A stretch of 64,000 nt of DNA from Actinostola sp. cb2023 (GCA_033675265.1 JAUJYZ010001350.1:62001-126000); one strand, 5' to 3'; numbered from the stretch's first letter, positions 44,850-56,119 are shown. The notes: generated by a model from the sequence alone, not told the origin. A program made the numbers and translations.

Positions 44850-47502
44850 TTATAAAATGAAAACACAAATGAAAATATGTTTTATAGCCTGGAATAGAGC
44901 ATCACCATCCTCCCATCGTGTTGTTAATCTTTGCTTCTTTTCAATTGCAGCAAGTGCTCTTTCATTGCTAAAAAGACCATCATAAAATATTGAACTCCGT
45001 CAAAGCATGTCGAACAACATATATTCGAATTTTTCTCTGACGTGAGATGTAATTTTATGACGGCTTATCACAAAATCGGGAGGTTTCTTGGTGTTGCAGA
45101 ACCGCCAGATGACGTTAGACAATGAACACAAAGAACGAGAAGAATGAACTTGAACCAAAACAATACCCTGCATACAAAGAAACCTAACCAAGAATACAAT
45201 GCAGACTGTAGCACCAAGAAACACCCCAAAATCGAGAGTCACTATAACAATTTACTAACTTGCAGTGAACAAGACGAGTATTTTCCATACGTAATAACGT
45301 TCGGACATACCTTCGTTTCTTTCTTTGAATCTCCTCCACTTTCTGCAGGTCTTCATCGGTAGCATACACAAGTTCATTTCTGTTTAAAAAAAAGATGTTA
45401 AAAAAATAGAATCGTTGACACACGTTTACAATCATAGAACATAGAAGCTAAGCTTGAAATGGCACATGGGAGCTGAGTTAATTATATGTATTTTGATGAA
45501 ACTCGTGGAATGGGCGCACTATTAAAAGTGAGAACACACGGTGGACATTGCGCGCAATATTGCTGGCAATATGATCGCAATATTGCGCACAACAATTGAA
45601 GAGGTTTCACTTTAAAAGATGTTTCTTCCACGTAAATGGATTTTTATTATCCAAGCTTTCGAGCCCTGGGATTGAATGGATTTTACAAAATTCAGTATTT
45701 TACAAAATTCACTGAATTTTGTAAAATCAATTCAATCCTGATGATGGGCCAGGGCCCCGAAAGCTTGGATAATAAAAATCCATTTCTTTTAAAGTGAAAT
45801 AATGATACCCACGTACAACGACATGCTTAATTTAATTGAAGAGGTGTTAGTCTGTACTTGTTTCAGACTACAATATGATATCATTCGAGCTTACTGCGAT
45901 TTACATCATCTAATTTTTAGTAGGCTAACAATTTCTCAATTAGGTGCATACAGTGACTCACAGTCCATCAGAAAAGAGAAAAACAAAAGAACCTGAGCCC
46001 TCAGACAAGACTTCATCTGGTTGATTACCAATGAGCAACATTCGTATAACAGGGCCGTACATAACCCAAAATTCAAAAAAAAAAAAGTACAGTTCTCATT
46101 ACTTTTTGGTATCTTTTTCGCCCTGCTAGGGGGGTGGGGGGGAGGGCAACTGCCCCCTGCCCCTGTGCTGTGTAGAGTCCTGTATTAGGAATACGTTAAT
46201 AACAAATGATGCCTGTACATGTATACCAAATAAGTGTCCTTTCAGTAGACAAAATGATGAAAAAATTACCTTCGTTTTTTATTTTCCATCAATAAATCTA
46301 CATAACGTTCTTGCAAATCGAGCTCCAACACTAGGGTGGGACAGAAAATACAGTAAATAAAAATTGAATGAACAACATTTTGGTCAAAAGCATAATCGAT
46401 TTTAGTATCTACCAAATCAGTGGATAGCAATTTGGGCTTATATCGGCAGATAATGTCCAAAATTGAACAGTTGGCCGAGAAGCGAAGCTTAATTTTTCAG
46501 ACCATCTTTCAGCCGCGGACATTATCAGCCGATATATCAGTCGCCAGAAGGGGTTTATTCTATTCACTGTTTTGGGACGAGATTCAAAATGACGTCTCGT
46601 TTCGCTACTAGTGTAGGCTACAATTTCCGAATTTATTTGTTTAATAAAGTGCCATTTTTTATCCAACTGATTTGGTAAATACTAAAACAATTATCCCCCT
46701 CCACTTCGGGGAATAATTATTCAATATCAAGAGAGCATAAGGGACAGACAGGGAGTCTCGCCATCAGGCCCTTGGGATAGAATCTCGCTAATTCTTTTTT
46801 TTAGAAACACCGGAAGTGGTGGACGCCGATGGAAACATACTTCCGTTATGCATAAGCAACCAGAGAAAACTGTAACGCTAATATATTTGTTGTGTATTGC
46901 ATAACACCGTATGTCGATTTACAACACTGAAAATGGTTTGAAACACGTTTTGAGCATGGTGTTTTTCTTCATAGCGTGCACGCAGCTGTTGGTGGTCTGA
47001 TTTGAAAAGCGCACGCAGAATAACTGAAAAGGTGAAAATGACAAAAATAAACCCCAAAAAGTCAATCTATTCACTTCATATGTAATCAATTTTCAAAAGA
47101 AAAAAAATCACGTCATATACACTTTAAAGAAAAAGGAGAAAAGTCGAGATACCTTTCTCCCTTGGGGTTATCGATGCCAATTCTGCTGACTGCCATTCCT
47201 CTATCTGTTGTGTACTACAAGGCACTACAATTTATAAGGGAATAAAATTAACGAAAATCGTGACGTCTAGTGGTGCATTTTTCGTTATTGTCTAGTGGAG
47301 CACTCACTATAAATGGAATCTAGTTGTGAACTTTATAGAGAATTTAGTGTAACTGATCAGTTGATTATTAATGTCTCTCAATTATATTGCAAGGCAAAGT
47401 CATGGTACCTTGGTACTAGCTAGAGGTCATTATTTGTCTGTTTACTGATACATGTACGTGGATACCCAGGGTCAAGTAAAGAAGAGTTTATGAAAAATAA
47501 TA

Positions 47503-47556
<54 letters not shown>

Positions 47557-50500
47557 ATTGAAAGTATTTAACTTCGTCAGGCAAAAGAAATAGACGACAA
47601 GCGTATATAGACGTTTCGCCGGTGAAGGCTTCATCATAATAAAAAAATAAATAATAATATAGTGCTATTTTCATATAGTTCATTAGCACTTTACAAAAAA
47701 TTAACGAAATGCTGTATTTCTAGCTCAAAAAATCACTTTAGCCAGTGGGTAACTATGATTACTTTTTTTGAGTGCACACCTGGAAATGATTTGGACAAAT
47801 CCATAATCTTGATTTCTGTTTCATGAAATAGGGACTCTGCTCTGCTTAGTTTCCCTTTCAGTGAAACTCCTGAAATTATTATAAAACTTATAAGTTCAAA
47901 CAGCATGAATCCCCCCTCACACACACACACACACACACATCACACACATGAGAAAATCACTTTTGGGTAATGACTGTCATAACAACCCATCCACAGCTGG
48001 TTTATCTTTCGTATTTGTCAAAAACACAGATAAGACCAAAATAATACAGCTATATAAGACAAAGCTGTTTATTCTATTTAGATGAAATTGGACCAGATTT
48101 AGTTTGGCTGAAACTTAAAGTGTATATGACACAATTTTTTTTATTTTGAAAATCGATTATATATGAACTGAATAGTGGGATGGTTCAGTATTTTGTGATT
48201 TGAGCTTCGCATTTGCGAGTTATGCTAATTCGGTGACGTCAGATTTTTTTTTTCCATAACTTATTACTTGCACAAGGACGCTTTTGTATAATAAATTAAA
48301 AACAATCTGACGTCACCAAATTAGCATATCACGATTTCAAACCTTTATAACTCGCAAATGCGAAGCTCAAATCACAAAATACTGAAACATCCCACTATTC
48401 AGTTCACATATAATCGATTTTCAAAATAAAAAAAATTGTGTCATATACACTTTAAAGTGCCTATTTATTGTTATCATGAAAATGTACAATGTATTCTATG
48501 TAAGATGAATAGTCGCAGGAAATTGGAGCTGTGAATACAGCTATTTCAAAAAACGTTGATACTGAATAATAGTGTATTCCAAGACCGAAATGCATTTTGG
48601 GACTCTTGTAATATTGTCTAAAGTAATATAAATAATAATATTTGATTTGATTTGTTGTGTCTTCCATCAGAAACAATATACTAGCTCCATATGGCGAACA
48701 AATCGCTGTTTATTTACTTTTTATTTCAAAATAACGAGGCCAACAATGCCCTTTGGTCTTGGAATGCACTATTCAGTATGCAGTATTCAGTTTTCAACGT
48801 TTTTTGAAATAGCTGTATATGAGTTATAAGGCTTTGAAATCTTAAAATGCAAATAAAGTGATGTATGAGGAGGCATAATTTATAATAATAATAATAATAT
48901 ATATTTATATATATTATATTATATTAACACTCGTTTGCAGAAACATTGTAGTATACATTTATACAAATATCTAATGAGATACAAAGTGCGAAACATCGCT
49001 TATTTTCTTCTAATATATCAGAATCATCAATTTTAGATTAGTATCGCATCCAACAAGGACAACACAATAATTTTCAGCACTATTCTGTGCTTAATCATAT
49101 TCATTTTGAAATCACTAGTAAATCCTGCAATCTGATTGGCTAAAAATGGTGCGATTAAATCATTAATTGCACTATTTTGGATCATTAATTGCACCAATTT
49201 TTTTATTTTTTTTATTTTCGCACAGAAACTCTAATTTTATTAAATTCAAACGATTCTTCATAAAAAGTAATTTGTAATTTAGAATGAAAGAGTTGTATTT
49301 TAGGCATCAAAATTATTCTTATTATTGCAACTTACCACCTAAATATAACGAGTGTATTTGAAAAGATTTCAAAATGAATATGATTAATAGGTAATTGAAC
49401 TTCGTGTCGTGCAATTTTGGTCTGAAATCATACTCGTGATAACAAATTGCACTCCCGCTACGCGGTCGTGCAATTTTGTAATCACTCGTATGATTTCAGA
49501 CCAAATTGCACTCCACTCAGTTCTATTACCATTACTAACAGTTGTATTTTAGCATGTCTAACATTTTGCATCTCATTACATATATTACCTATATTTGTAT
49601 AATTAATGTATACTACAACATTTCTGCAATTGAGTGTATATATATTATACAAAAACACCCTAGTGCAAATTACTGACATTTTACAAGTGCAAAAACTTTT
49701 CTTAGTTTTCATTGCATACTTCCATATCATTTTTAATTATTTCAGAGCGAAAAATCACTTAATAAATTATGGCAAATGCCTCCTCATACTTCACAAAATT
49801 AGCATATCATGATTTAAGACCTCTGTAACTCAGTAATGCGAATATCAAATCACATAACACTGAACCATCCCAATATTCACTTCATATTGAAGTGATTTCT
49901 AAAATTAAAAAAAAGGTTATTTGCACTTTAAATAAAACTAGACGCTCTTCTAGCGTGAAGTCGGGCTTCTAAATGAAATGTAACCTATTTGACCTAAATA
50001 TAGATATCTTATAGTGCGATTGAAACAGTTTTTGGTTGCTCGTCGTTGCGTGACTCAAGTGTAGATAGAACATGCTTTCCTTGCAATTTCAGTACTGCGA
50101 ACTTTACAGTATATCAGTAAAAACGTTAATAGCCCGGCTTCACGCTACTAGAGCATCCTGTTTCAATCTAAATTTAGACTTAGACGAGAAAAGACTTATA
50201 TGTTGGCCCCTTGACCTCCGGTGCTTTCCCTGATTGGTTTGTGCTTTCTAATCTTTCTTGGCCAGACTTCATGTCTCCTTCGACCGGCACAGGGCGCATG
50301 CGCTGGATTTGAGGTCAACGACGACGACGACAAAGAACGCTTCTCATTTTTAGAGTCGGAGCTTTCACAGGAAGCCCGACTAATAATTTCAAAGTGTAAT
50401 AATCAAGAAATTTGGTGCAGACAATATTCCAGTCAAAAGTACCATATTTTTATGAATCTATATTATCTCACTTAGTATAAAAAAGATAATGGTAATTTAT

Positions 50501-52445
50501 TTTACTTCAGTACAGTGGGGAATGGTTGCCTAGTTCTCCTGAGCCGGAGGCATGTGTTTTTTAAATAGTGTTCGAACGTGTGCCCTACCACCTCCTTCCA
50601 TGCTCCCTTACTTAGGGGTATTTAAAACTACCCCAAGCTGCACGGATTAGAAGAATGTTGAAACAAGAATGTGAGGTCATGAAGAATCACTCCGAGCAGT
50701 ATGTCAACCAGCCTAATCTCATTTCAACTTAATATTTATTAAATCTCACCAAATTTCCGTCGAAGCTTTCCTCCATAATAGAGCAAGGCATCTGTAAGAA
50801 CATCTGTCCTCTTGTCTGCAGCCATCTCTTTTGTCATCCTTGAGAAATCTCTCAAAAATGACCAAAGTCGTTCTACACCCTCACCATCAGTGAGACCAAC
50901 TCCTTCCAAACGCCTTGGGCTGTACTTCACCTAATGAAATGAAATAATAGCTTTTCAACTCACAAAATTAGCTTTTTTGTTTACATTATACATGCCATTG
51001 ATGCTTCCTGCAGAAATGCATAAATTGCAATAAGTATAGTAACTGTATGTGTAACTGTTTATACCTGACATGAAGCCTTATGCCCATAACAGTGAAATAT
51101 TGGTATTGCCAATCCAACGCCATCAAGTAGATTTGCTTGGTTGGTACTCTAAATTTTACAACAACAAAAAAACAGAACTTTGAATATTTGATCAAACCGA
51201 AGCAAAAGAACAGCAACAAAGAAAGGCCACACCTTGTAAAACAAGTAAAGACAAAGTTATAAGTACATAATTTTGTAAAATCACTTTATAGTACATAATT
51301 AAACAGGCTGCTTTATGTGCATATTTAGTAGATCTCCCCTAAATACTGCAGTGGTTTTAAAAGCAGCTTGTCATGGACTGACATTTAGGTACAATACATA
51401 TTTGATATGGTGGAGTAAAATAGTGGATTTAGCCCCTTGCCTTGGTGGTATATACAGTCGTTCTCAAAAAGGTTGTCCAGATGAAAAGACTACAATACTA
51501 CAATAAAGTCACGTGATTCATTATGTATTCGATTTCCTCACGTGGAAATTCAATTTGAGATGCAAAAGTACACGGCATTGTGAGAACTGAATGTAATGGT
51601 GCTGGTATGAACTCGCAGTTCCGCGCGCAGAAATTGAATACATAATGAATCACGTGACTGTTTATTGTAGTATTGTAGTCTTCATCTGGACAACCTTTTT
51701 GAGAATGACTGTATATATTATCTGTAGATGAAGTATGCAAATAATGCAAACCCAAATTTGTTTGATGCATGTATGCACAATAATTATTTTAGTGAACAAA
51801 ACATAATAATAATAATAATAAATATAATAATAGAGTGATGGCACCCGTTAAACAGATACATTGTTGTAGTAAGATATTACTAGACACTAATTCCATTGTT
51901 TTCTTTTGTTTGATTTGACTGTTACTCACTAACTATTAGATTTTGTTTCACGGGTTAAGTGCCATCACTCCGATAATAACAATAATAATAATAATAACAA
52001 CAACTTTATTTAACGAGGTTGTATATTAAACACATTACAGTCAAAGACTGATAAACTATAAAATGCATTCACATTGTAAACAAGCAAAACTTATAAGAGA
52101 TAAAATACCTGGAGATGTTTATCCAGAATGCAAGCTATGTCATACATGATCACGAGAGACAGATTTTTCCCTTTTATTTCATTCTTCAATTGGCCCAACT
52201 CATATACTGAGTAGGAGATCCTAAAATTGAAAGAGCATACAATGCATAACCATCTAATAATGCTCATTCAATAACTAACGTACAAACATATAAACTAACC
52301 TTTCCCCATACTTCAGATTGAGGAATCCTTTGGGGTAGTCATGTCTGCACACTCTTCCAAACACTCCTTTCTCTTCAAATATTCTGTTTTTTCCTTTTGA
52401 GCGCAGTGAAGACAATACCTCCCCTGCATGAAATCTGCTGCAGTC
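44850..52445 (-). CDS. KDZ-superfamily (Kyakuja-Dileera-Zisupton) transposase, nine C-terminal exons
   Basis: Minus-strand exons: 52445-52300, 52220-52109, 51148-51065, 50930-50750, 47869-47780, 47224-47153, 46330-46270, 45379-45311, 44967-44850 (TAA). Phases agree throughout (311 codons, no stop). Motifs: CSRFHAGEVLSS and KGVFGRVCRHDYPKGFLNL; VIMYDIACILDKHLQ with a catalytic-type D; LAIPIFHCYGHKASCQ; KYSPRRLEGVGLTDGEGVER with the E followed by LWSFLRDFSRMTKEM; then coiled-coil pieces and EKKQRLTTRWEDGDALFQ. These are the KDZ RNase H-fold signatures. The N-terminus, with the first catalytic D, is not resolved; a candidate exon lies near 53605-53720. The enzyme would move its own element in the nucleus. 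It could instead be domesticated. Confidence 0.82.
45604..45800. mobile_element. Palindromic MITE in a KDZ intron
   Basis: GGTTTCACTTTAAAAGAT-type ends; arms share AATGGATTTTTATTATCCAA and GCTTTCG; the centre is TTTTACAAAATTCA. Confidence 0.85.
46428..46560. repeat. Palindromic repeat related to 2485-2530
   Basis: TATATCGGCAGATAATGTCC and GGACATTATCAGCCGATATA are inverted. The right half (CAGCCGCGGACATTATCAGC, CAGTCGCCAGAAGGGGTTTA) is also present after the BEL LTR at about 2480-2530. Confidence 0.8.
47500..47554. repeat. (TAA)n microsatellite
   Basis: AATAATAAT run in a KDZ intron; a short (CA)n run lies at about 47917-47947. Confidence 0.9.
48114..48457. mobile_element. Palindromic MITE Q, copy 2
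   Basis: TTAAAGTGTATATGACACAA and its inverse end the element; arms share ATAGTGGGATGGTTCAGTAT and AATTTGGTGACGTCAGATT-like blocks. It lies in the 2.9-kb KDZ intron. Confidence 0.9.
48531..48822. mobile_element. MITE with ATACAGCTATTTCAAAAAAC ends
   Basis: The left end is inverted at 48802-48822. Inner GTGTATTCCAAGACCGAAATG is also inverted. Cousin of 19747-19991. Confidence 0.85.
49130..49530. repeat. Inverted repeats around AATTGCAC-rich sequence
   Basis: CATACGAGTGATTACAAAAT-like and inverse near 49427 and 49486, with GGTCTGAAATCATAC and inverse. Part of a KDZ intron. Confidence 0.6.
49938..50396. mobile_element. Repeat family X, copy 2
   Basis: TAGACGCTCTTCTAGCGTGA to AGGAAGCCCGACTAATAAT; internally shorter than copy 1 at 27365. 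A reversed AGCCCGGCTTCACGCTACTAG block sits inside. It lies in the long KDZ intron. Confidence 0.7.
51455..51711. mobile_element. TA-flanked MITE (CAGTCGTTCTCAAAAAGGTT), copy 2
   Basis: Same family as 27587-27819; the ends are perfect and TA flanks both sides. It lies between KDZ exons at 51065 and 52109. Confidence 0.9.
51833..51970. mobile_element. TA-flanked MITE (GAGTGATGGCACCCGTTAAA)
   Basis: Ends GAGTGATGGCACCCGTTAAA and ACGGGTTAAGTGCCATCACTC-like inverse. Adjacent to TAA microsatellites. A diverged relative may lie near 44150-44690. Confidence 0.8.
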
Positions 52446-52556
52446 CTATACAAACACAGAAGGTTTGTTCAGTACGGTAAAATGGATGATCAAATTTAAA
52501 AAAAATGGAAGCAATGTTATTATTTGCATATATGAATGTCTAGTAGTCAATAAATA

Positions 52557-52730
52557 ATATTATCCTATACATATTACATCTCAGCCAATCAGAGCTCACC
52601 ATTTCTATGAAATACAGAGCGGTATTTCATAGTTTTTTCTATGAAATACAGAGCAGTATTTCATAGTTTGTATTAGCCAATCAAAACGTTGTAAATTTTA
52701 ATTGTTGATGTAATATGTATAGGATAATAT
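52557..52730. mobile_element. Palindromic MITE, train member 1
   Basis: TATTATCCTATACATATTAC and exact inverse; inner TATGAAATACAGAGC repeated twice. Confidence 0.9.
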
Positions 52731-52872
52731 GGTTATTCCATGGTTTTCAATGGAATACGGGCAGAAATTTCACTCAAAAATTATATTATTTTAAGTATAC
52801 AACGAGCCTTTAAATAATATAAATTTTTCGTGAAATATCCACCCGTATTCCATAGAAAACCATGGAATAACC
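52731..52872. mobile_element. Palindromic MITE, train member 2
   Basis: GGTTATTCCATGGTTTTC and inverse, directly next to member 1. Confidence 0.9.
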
Positions 52873-52929
52873 AATAAAAGGACAAAATTATTATTTACTC
52901 TTACTGTACATGTACTGTACATACAGCTT

Positions 52930-53035
52930 ATTAGATGTTTTCTCGGGTATTACAGGTTGATATTTTACGTGCAGGGCGAGGAAAAATGCGAGCAACGAGT
53001 AAATTGTCAGCCTGTATACCCGAGAAAACATCTAA
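52930..53035. mobile_element. Palindromic MITE, train member 3
   Basis: TTAGATGTTTTCTCGGGTAT and inverse. Confidence 0.9.
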
Positions 53036-53042
53036 TGAGGGA

Positions 53043-53202
53043 TTTATTATATAACTGTGACGTAATTTTATCAGAATATTGTTTTTTGAGTTTTTTGAGT
53101 TGTGAACAGGGCATTACGGATTTCTACAGGGCATTAACGCCTCATATCGGCCCTCAAAAATGACCAAATTTGGTAAAATTACGTCACAGATATATAATAA
53201 AT
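53043..53202. mobile_element. MITE, train member 4
   Basis: TTTATTATATAACTGTGACG and inverse ends; a unique centre. Confidence 0.85.
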
Positions 53203-53604
53203 GTACATATATGTACCTCATATGCAATTGCATGATTTGTTTATAGAGAGAAATGTTTTATCAACCATGGAGCTCTATATATAATATATACCGGTAATGG
53301 GCATGATACATGTACATACATACACATGTATAATGCCACAGGAGTGGAGGAGGCAGGGTGCAAGGGAGATTGGGCTTTTCGGTTTTGTGTGTTCAAGCAT
53401 TTTTTCCATGTGGTTTTCCATGGCCACCAGTTTTGAATTTTAAAGTGGCAGATATATACTGTTTCAGTAAGGCTGTACGTCATTTCAGTTTCCCAGTTTT
53501 CCGCACAATATCAGCAGGTTTCATGGATTTATGGTTTTCACTACCCTCCAATGCCCCCACAACAATCTAGAGTAGCTAGATATGGATATGCAAAGTATGA
53601 TACA

Positions 53605-53720
53605 TGTAGTTAGCTTTTCAATTTCAGCTCCTTCAGAGGTATTATAACTGTCCACAAAAGAGTCAACATCATTTTGATCACTGAAGTAGTAGGGAAATAG
53701 GAGTTCACCAACACGGGCGC
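53605..53720 (-). CDS. Candidate upstream KDZ exon
   Basis: The minus strand reads LLFPYYFSDQNDVDSFVDSY, resembling the segment that precedes the CRH region in KDZ transposases (YF...DVDxFVxxY). Its donor is not in phase with the next recognised exon (52445), so one small exon may be missing between them, or the copy is broken. The Polinton begins right at its 5' side. Confidence 0.4.
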
Positions 53721-53774
53721 ACCGGTGCACACCGGTGCCATCCGATACCATCCGAGTTCTGGACCACGGGCGCT

Positions 53775-53832
53775 CCGGAGCAGCCCGGAGCAGCCCAGAG
53801 CAGCCCGGAGCAGCCCGGAGCAGCCCAGAGCA
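53775..53832. repeat. 10-bp tandem GAGCAGCCCG, about six copies
   Basis: GGAGCAGCCC/GAGCAGCCCA units in the presumed left end of the Polinton. Near it are CACCGGTGCACACCGGTG palindromes (about 53719-53738). Confidence 0.9.
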
Positions 53833-54055
53833 CCTCTGGAGTTATTTTGAAAACGATCCTAGCCGTTATTCCGCACCGGCCTAAGGATTTGTGCTATACC
53901 ACGGTTATTTTTTAGAACGACATTTTTCGCTGACGTTTTTTTTTATTTTCGCCAGTATTCCCTCATTTTTCCGTGAGTCAGCAGTTCGTGACACAAACAA
54001 GTGACGTCGGCACGTTTCATAATTCCACGATTGCACCATCATAATGTAACTTAAA

Positions 54056-54775
54056 ATGAGATCATTCTCTAAAAACAGAATCATGACGTTATGTTTTCTG
54101 TATAAAGAATTAGAGTATAAAACTGGGATCTTCTTCATTCTACGGAGATGTGGTGGCTGCTCATGTTGCTCACCATTATACCCCTCATTTATTGTTGGAT
54201 TCGAGATTACTACCAAGGACCTCTGTGGACCATTCATGAACGTATCAAGTTCGAAGATGATACAAAGCGTCTCCCTCATAGACGACAAAGTAGTTATGAT
54301 TGTCAGTGATGAAGTAGAGGTGGTTGGACGCGTCAAAGTCCATCAAGTACTGACCTACCTCTATGCTGAACTATGTCAGAGAAGCATTTTCAAAAAGTTC
54401 CATTGTGAGGGTTGTGATGAGAATTGGCCCAGTCAACGCGACCATGAATGCTGTATCAGAAGTGAAGAGGACATCTTCGACAGTTTCTATGACGATGTCA
54501 AAAATGACGTCGATCTTGAAATGTTACACAATCTATGTGTTCCATTTACCAAGTTAGTTGGTATACCCATGACCACAGAGTGGAATGAGTTTATTTCAAA
54601 TTTCCCTGGCATGTCCACCCACATCGTGTTTACCATTTGGCAAGACATGATGCATTCCTGGGAAGATGATCTGATCATTACTAACTTTGTAAATATGATG
54701 TGTGACACCATGCATAACAGTAGCGCATGGTCACTAGATACTTATGATAAATTTAAAGTAGTAATGACAAACTGA
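54056..54775 (+). CDS. Polinton-encoded protein of unknown function
   Basis: An open frame of 239 aa from 54056; an internal Met at 54236 (MNVSSSKMIQ) may be the real start because the preceding part is Cys-rich and irregular. A zinc-binding-like cluster (FHCEGCDENWPSQRDHECC) is near residue 132. The acidic C-terminal half contains DLEMLHNLCVPFTKLVG. No enzymatic motif is recognised. The TGA stop overlaps an AATAAA signal. It is the first gene after the left end and points the same way as the integrase. Confidence 0.65.
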   Translation: MRSFSKNRIMTLCFLYKELEYKTGIFFILRRCGGCSCCSPLYPSFIVGFEITTKDLCGPFMNVSSSKMIQSVSLIDDKVVMIVSDEVEVVGRVKVHQVLTYLYAELCQRSIFKKFHCEGCDENWPSQRDHECCIRSEEDIFDSFYDDVKNDVDLEMLHNLCVPFTKLVGIPMTTEWNEFISNFPGMSTHIVFTIWQDMMHSWEDDLIITNFVNMMCDTMHNSSAWSLDTYDKFKVVMTN

Positions 54776-54836
54776 ATAAAAGGATGTTATTCTAGACCAT
54801 GAATCAGTCTCGTGTTTGATTTCAAGGGATAAAGAC

Positions 54837-55040
54837 ATGGGTTGTGGGTGCCTTAGTTCCATTCCCAATCTTAACTTTCAAAACATATTTCGTAAAATTC
54901 GTTGTGTTCTCGCATGTTGCGGGGGTAAAGTGGTTATAGAAAACTCTCACATCGATGGAGAACCTTCTAGAGAAACTGTACTACAACATAAACCAAGGAG
55001 GGAGCCTCGGAAGCGTAGATGCCCTATACTATGCTGCTAA
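54837..55040 (+). CDS. Small Cys-rich protein with lipidation-like ends
   Basis: Starting at the ATG at 54837 the product is 67 aa, begins MGCGCLSS, has RKIRCVLACCGG in the middle and ends RKRRCPILCC. MG-C at the start is the usual context for N-myristoylation plus palmitoylation, and a basic patch before terminal cysteines suggests a second membrane contact. This is inference from motifs. The last 86 bp overlap the integrase start in another frame. It is not known to me as a named Polinton gene. Confidence 0.5.
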   Translation: MGCGCLSSIPNLNFQNIFRKIRCVLACCGGKVVIENSHIDGEPSRETVLQHKPRREPRKRRCPILCC

Positions 55041-55938
55041 AAAGCAAAATAAAAAAGTCACGAAAAGAAAAGTTCGAGAATGGTTAAAAGCACAACGGGT
55101 TTATTCACTCCACCGACCAGCGCGTAAACAATTCCGTAGAAACCGAGTTATCGTAGGATCCATGGATGCCGTGTGGGAACTGGATTTGATTGACGTTCAA
55201 TCTCTCAAGAAATACAACAAGAATAACAGATTCATACTGTGCTGCATTGACGTTCTCTCAAAATATGCCTGGGCTGTTCCTCTGAAAGACAAAACCGGTG
55301 CAACACTAATTCATGCGTTTCAACAGATATTAAAAGAATCCAGTCGTCAACCTGAAAAAATCCATTCAGACCGTGGAAGTGAATTTACCAATCAAAAATT
55401 TCAATCGTTTTTAAAAGAAAAAAATATCAAATTGTACCACACGTACAACACAAAAATAAAAGCCAGCATTGTCGAGCGTTTTAATAGATCATTAAAACAG
55501 CGAATGTATCGATACTTCACCCTGAAAGGAACCCTGAAATATATAGATGTTTTACCTGAACTGGTTCAGGCCTACAACCATTCCTACCATAGAAGTATTC
55601 AGAGAACCCCAGCTTCAGTCACGAAAAACAATGAAAAACAGGTTTGGATGACCTTGTATGGCAACCAACCCCCGAAGAGGGGATATGCTTTCGAACTAGG
55701 CGATCAGGTGCGCATTTCCAAGTCCAAAGGGTTGTTTGAGAAAGGTTATCTAGCCAACTGGAGTGAGGAAATTTTTACCGTTTCCAAGCGTCTTCCTCGA
55801 AACCCACCAGTGTACAAGTTAAAAGAGTACGATGGGGATGAGCTAGAAGGAACCTTTTATGAGCAAGAATTACAACATGTCCAGACAAAGGAAGAAGATG
55901 AAGTGTATAAGATAGAAAAGATTTTGAAAAAAACGTAA
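54955..55938 (+). CDS. int: Polinton integrase (rve, retroviral-type DDE)
   Basis: 327 aa. The N-terminal helical part (EKLYYNINQGGSLGSVDALY) precedes the core with D in WELDLIDVQS, D in IHSDRGSEFTNQKF and E in SIVERFNRSLKQRMYRYF, the D,D-35-E set. A C-terminal barrel-like part (RGYAFELGDQVRISKSKGLF) follows. The chromodomain that should follow is in the next frame (55930-56029; VKWLGYPEKYNSW), beyond a run of seven A near 55929. The protein would join the element's ends to host DNA. Confidence 0.92.
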   Translation: MENLLEKLYYNINQGGSLGSVDALYYAAKKQNKKVTKRKVREWLKAQRVYSLHRPARKQFRRNRVIVGSMDAVWELDLIDVQSLKKYNKNNRFILCCIDVLSKYAWAVPLKDKTGATLIHAFQQILKESSRQPEKIHSDRGSEFTNQKFQSFLKEKNIKLYHTYNTKIKASIVERFNRSLKQRMYRYFTLKGTLKYIDVLPELVQAYNHSYHRSIQRTPASVTKNNEKQVWMTLYGNQPPKRGYAFELGDQVRISKSKGLFEKGYLANWSEEIFTVSKRLPRNPPVYKLKEYDGDELEGTFYEQELQHVQTKEEDEVYKIEKILKKT

Positions 55939-56029
55939 ACGAGGAAAACGAGTTGAGGTATTAGTCAAGTGGTTAGGGTACCCAGAAAAATACAACAGCT
56001 GGGTCTTACAAAGTGACATTGAAAAATGA
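55930..56029 (+). pseudogene. Integrase chromodomain tail in a shifted frame
   Basis: In the +1 frame relative to the integrase, VEVLVKWLGYPEKYNSWV and a TGA at 56027 complete a chromodomain. It is separated from the main frame by one base in an A7 run: a mutation, an assembly error, or less likely recoding. Confidence 0.75.
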
Positions 56030-56119
56030 TTGTTATGTAATCAACCGTGGTGAATTGAATAATAAAAGTATTATAAACTTCAGTTGTGTGTTAAGTGGTT
56101 TCATTTACCTCAACCAACC

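Noticed and set aside
55900..55940. Programmed -1 frameshift at the A AAA AAC heptamer before the chromodomain
   Set aside because: The chromodomain needs the +1 frame, not -1; an indel in the A7 run explains it better.
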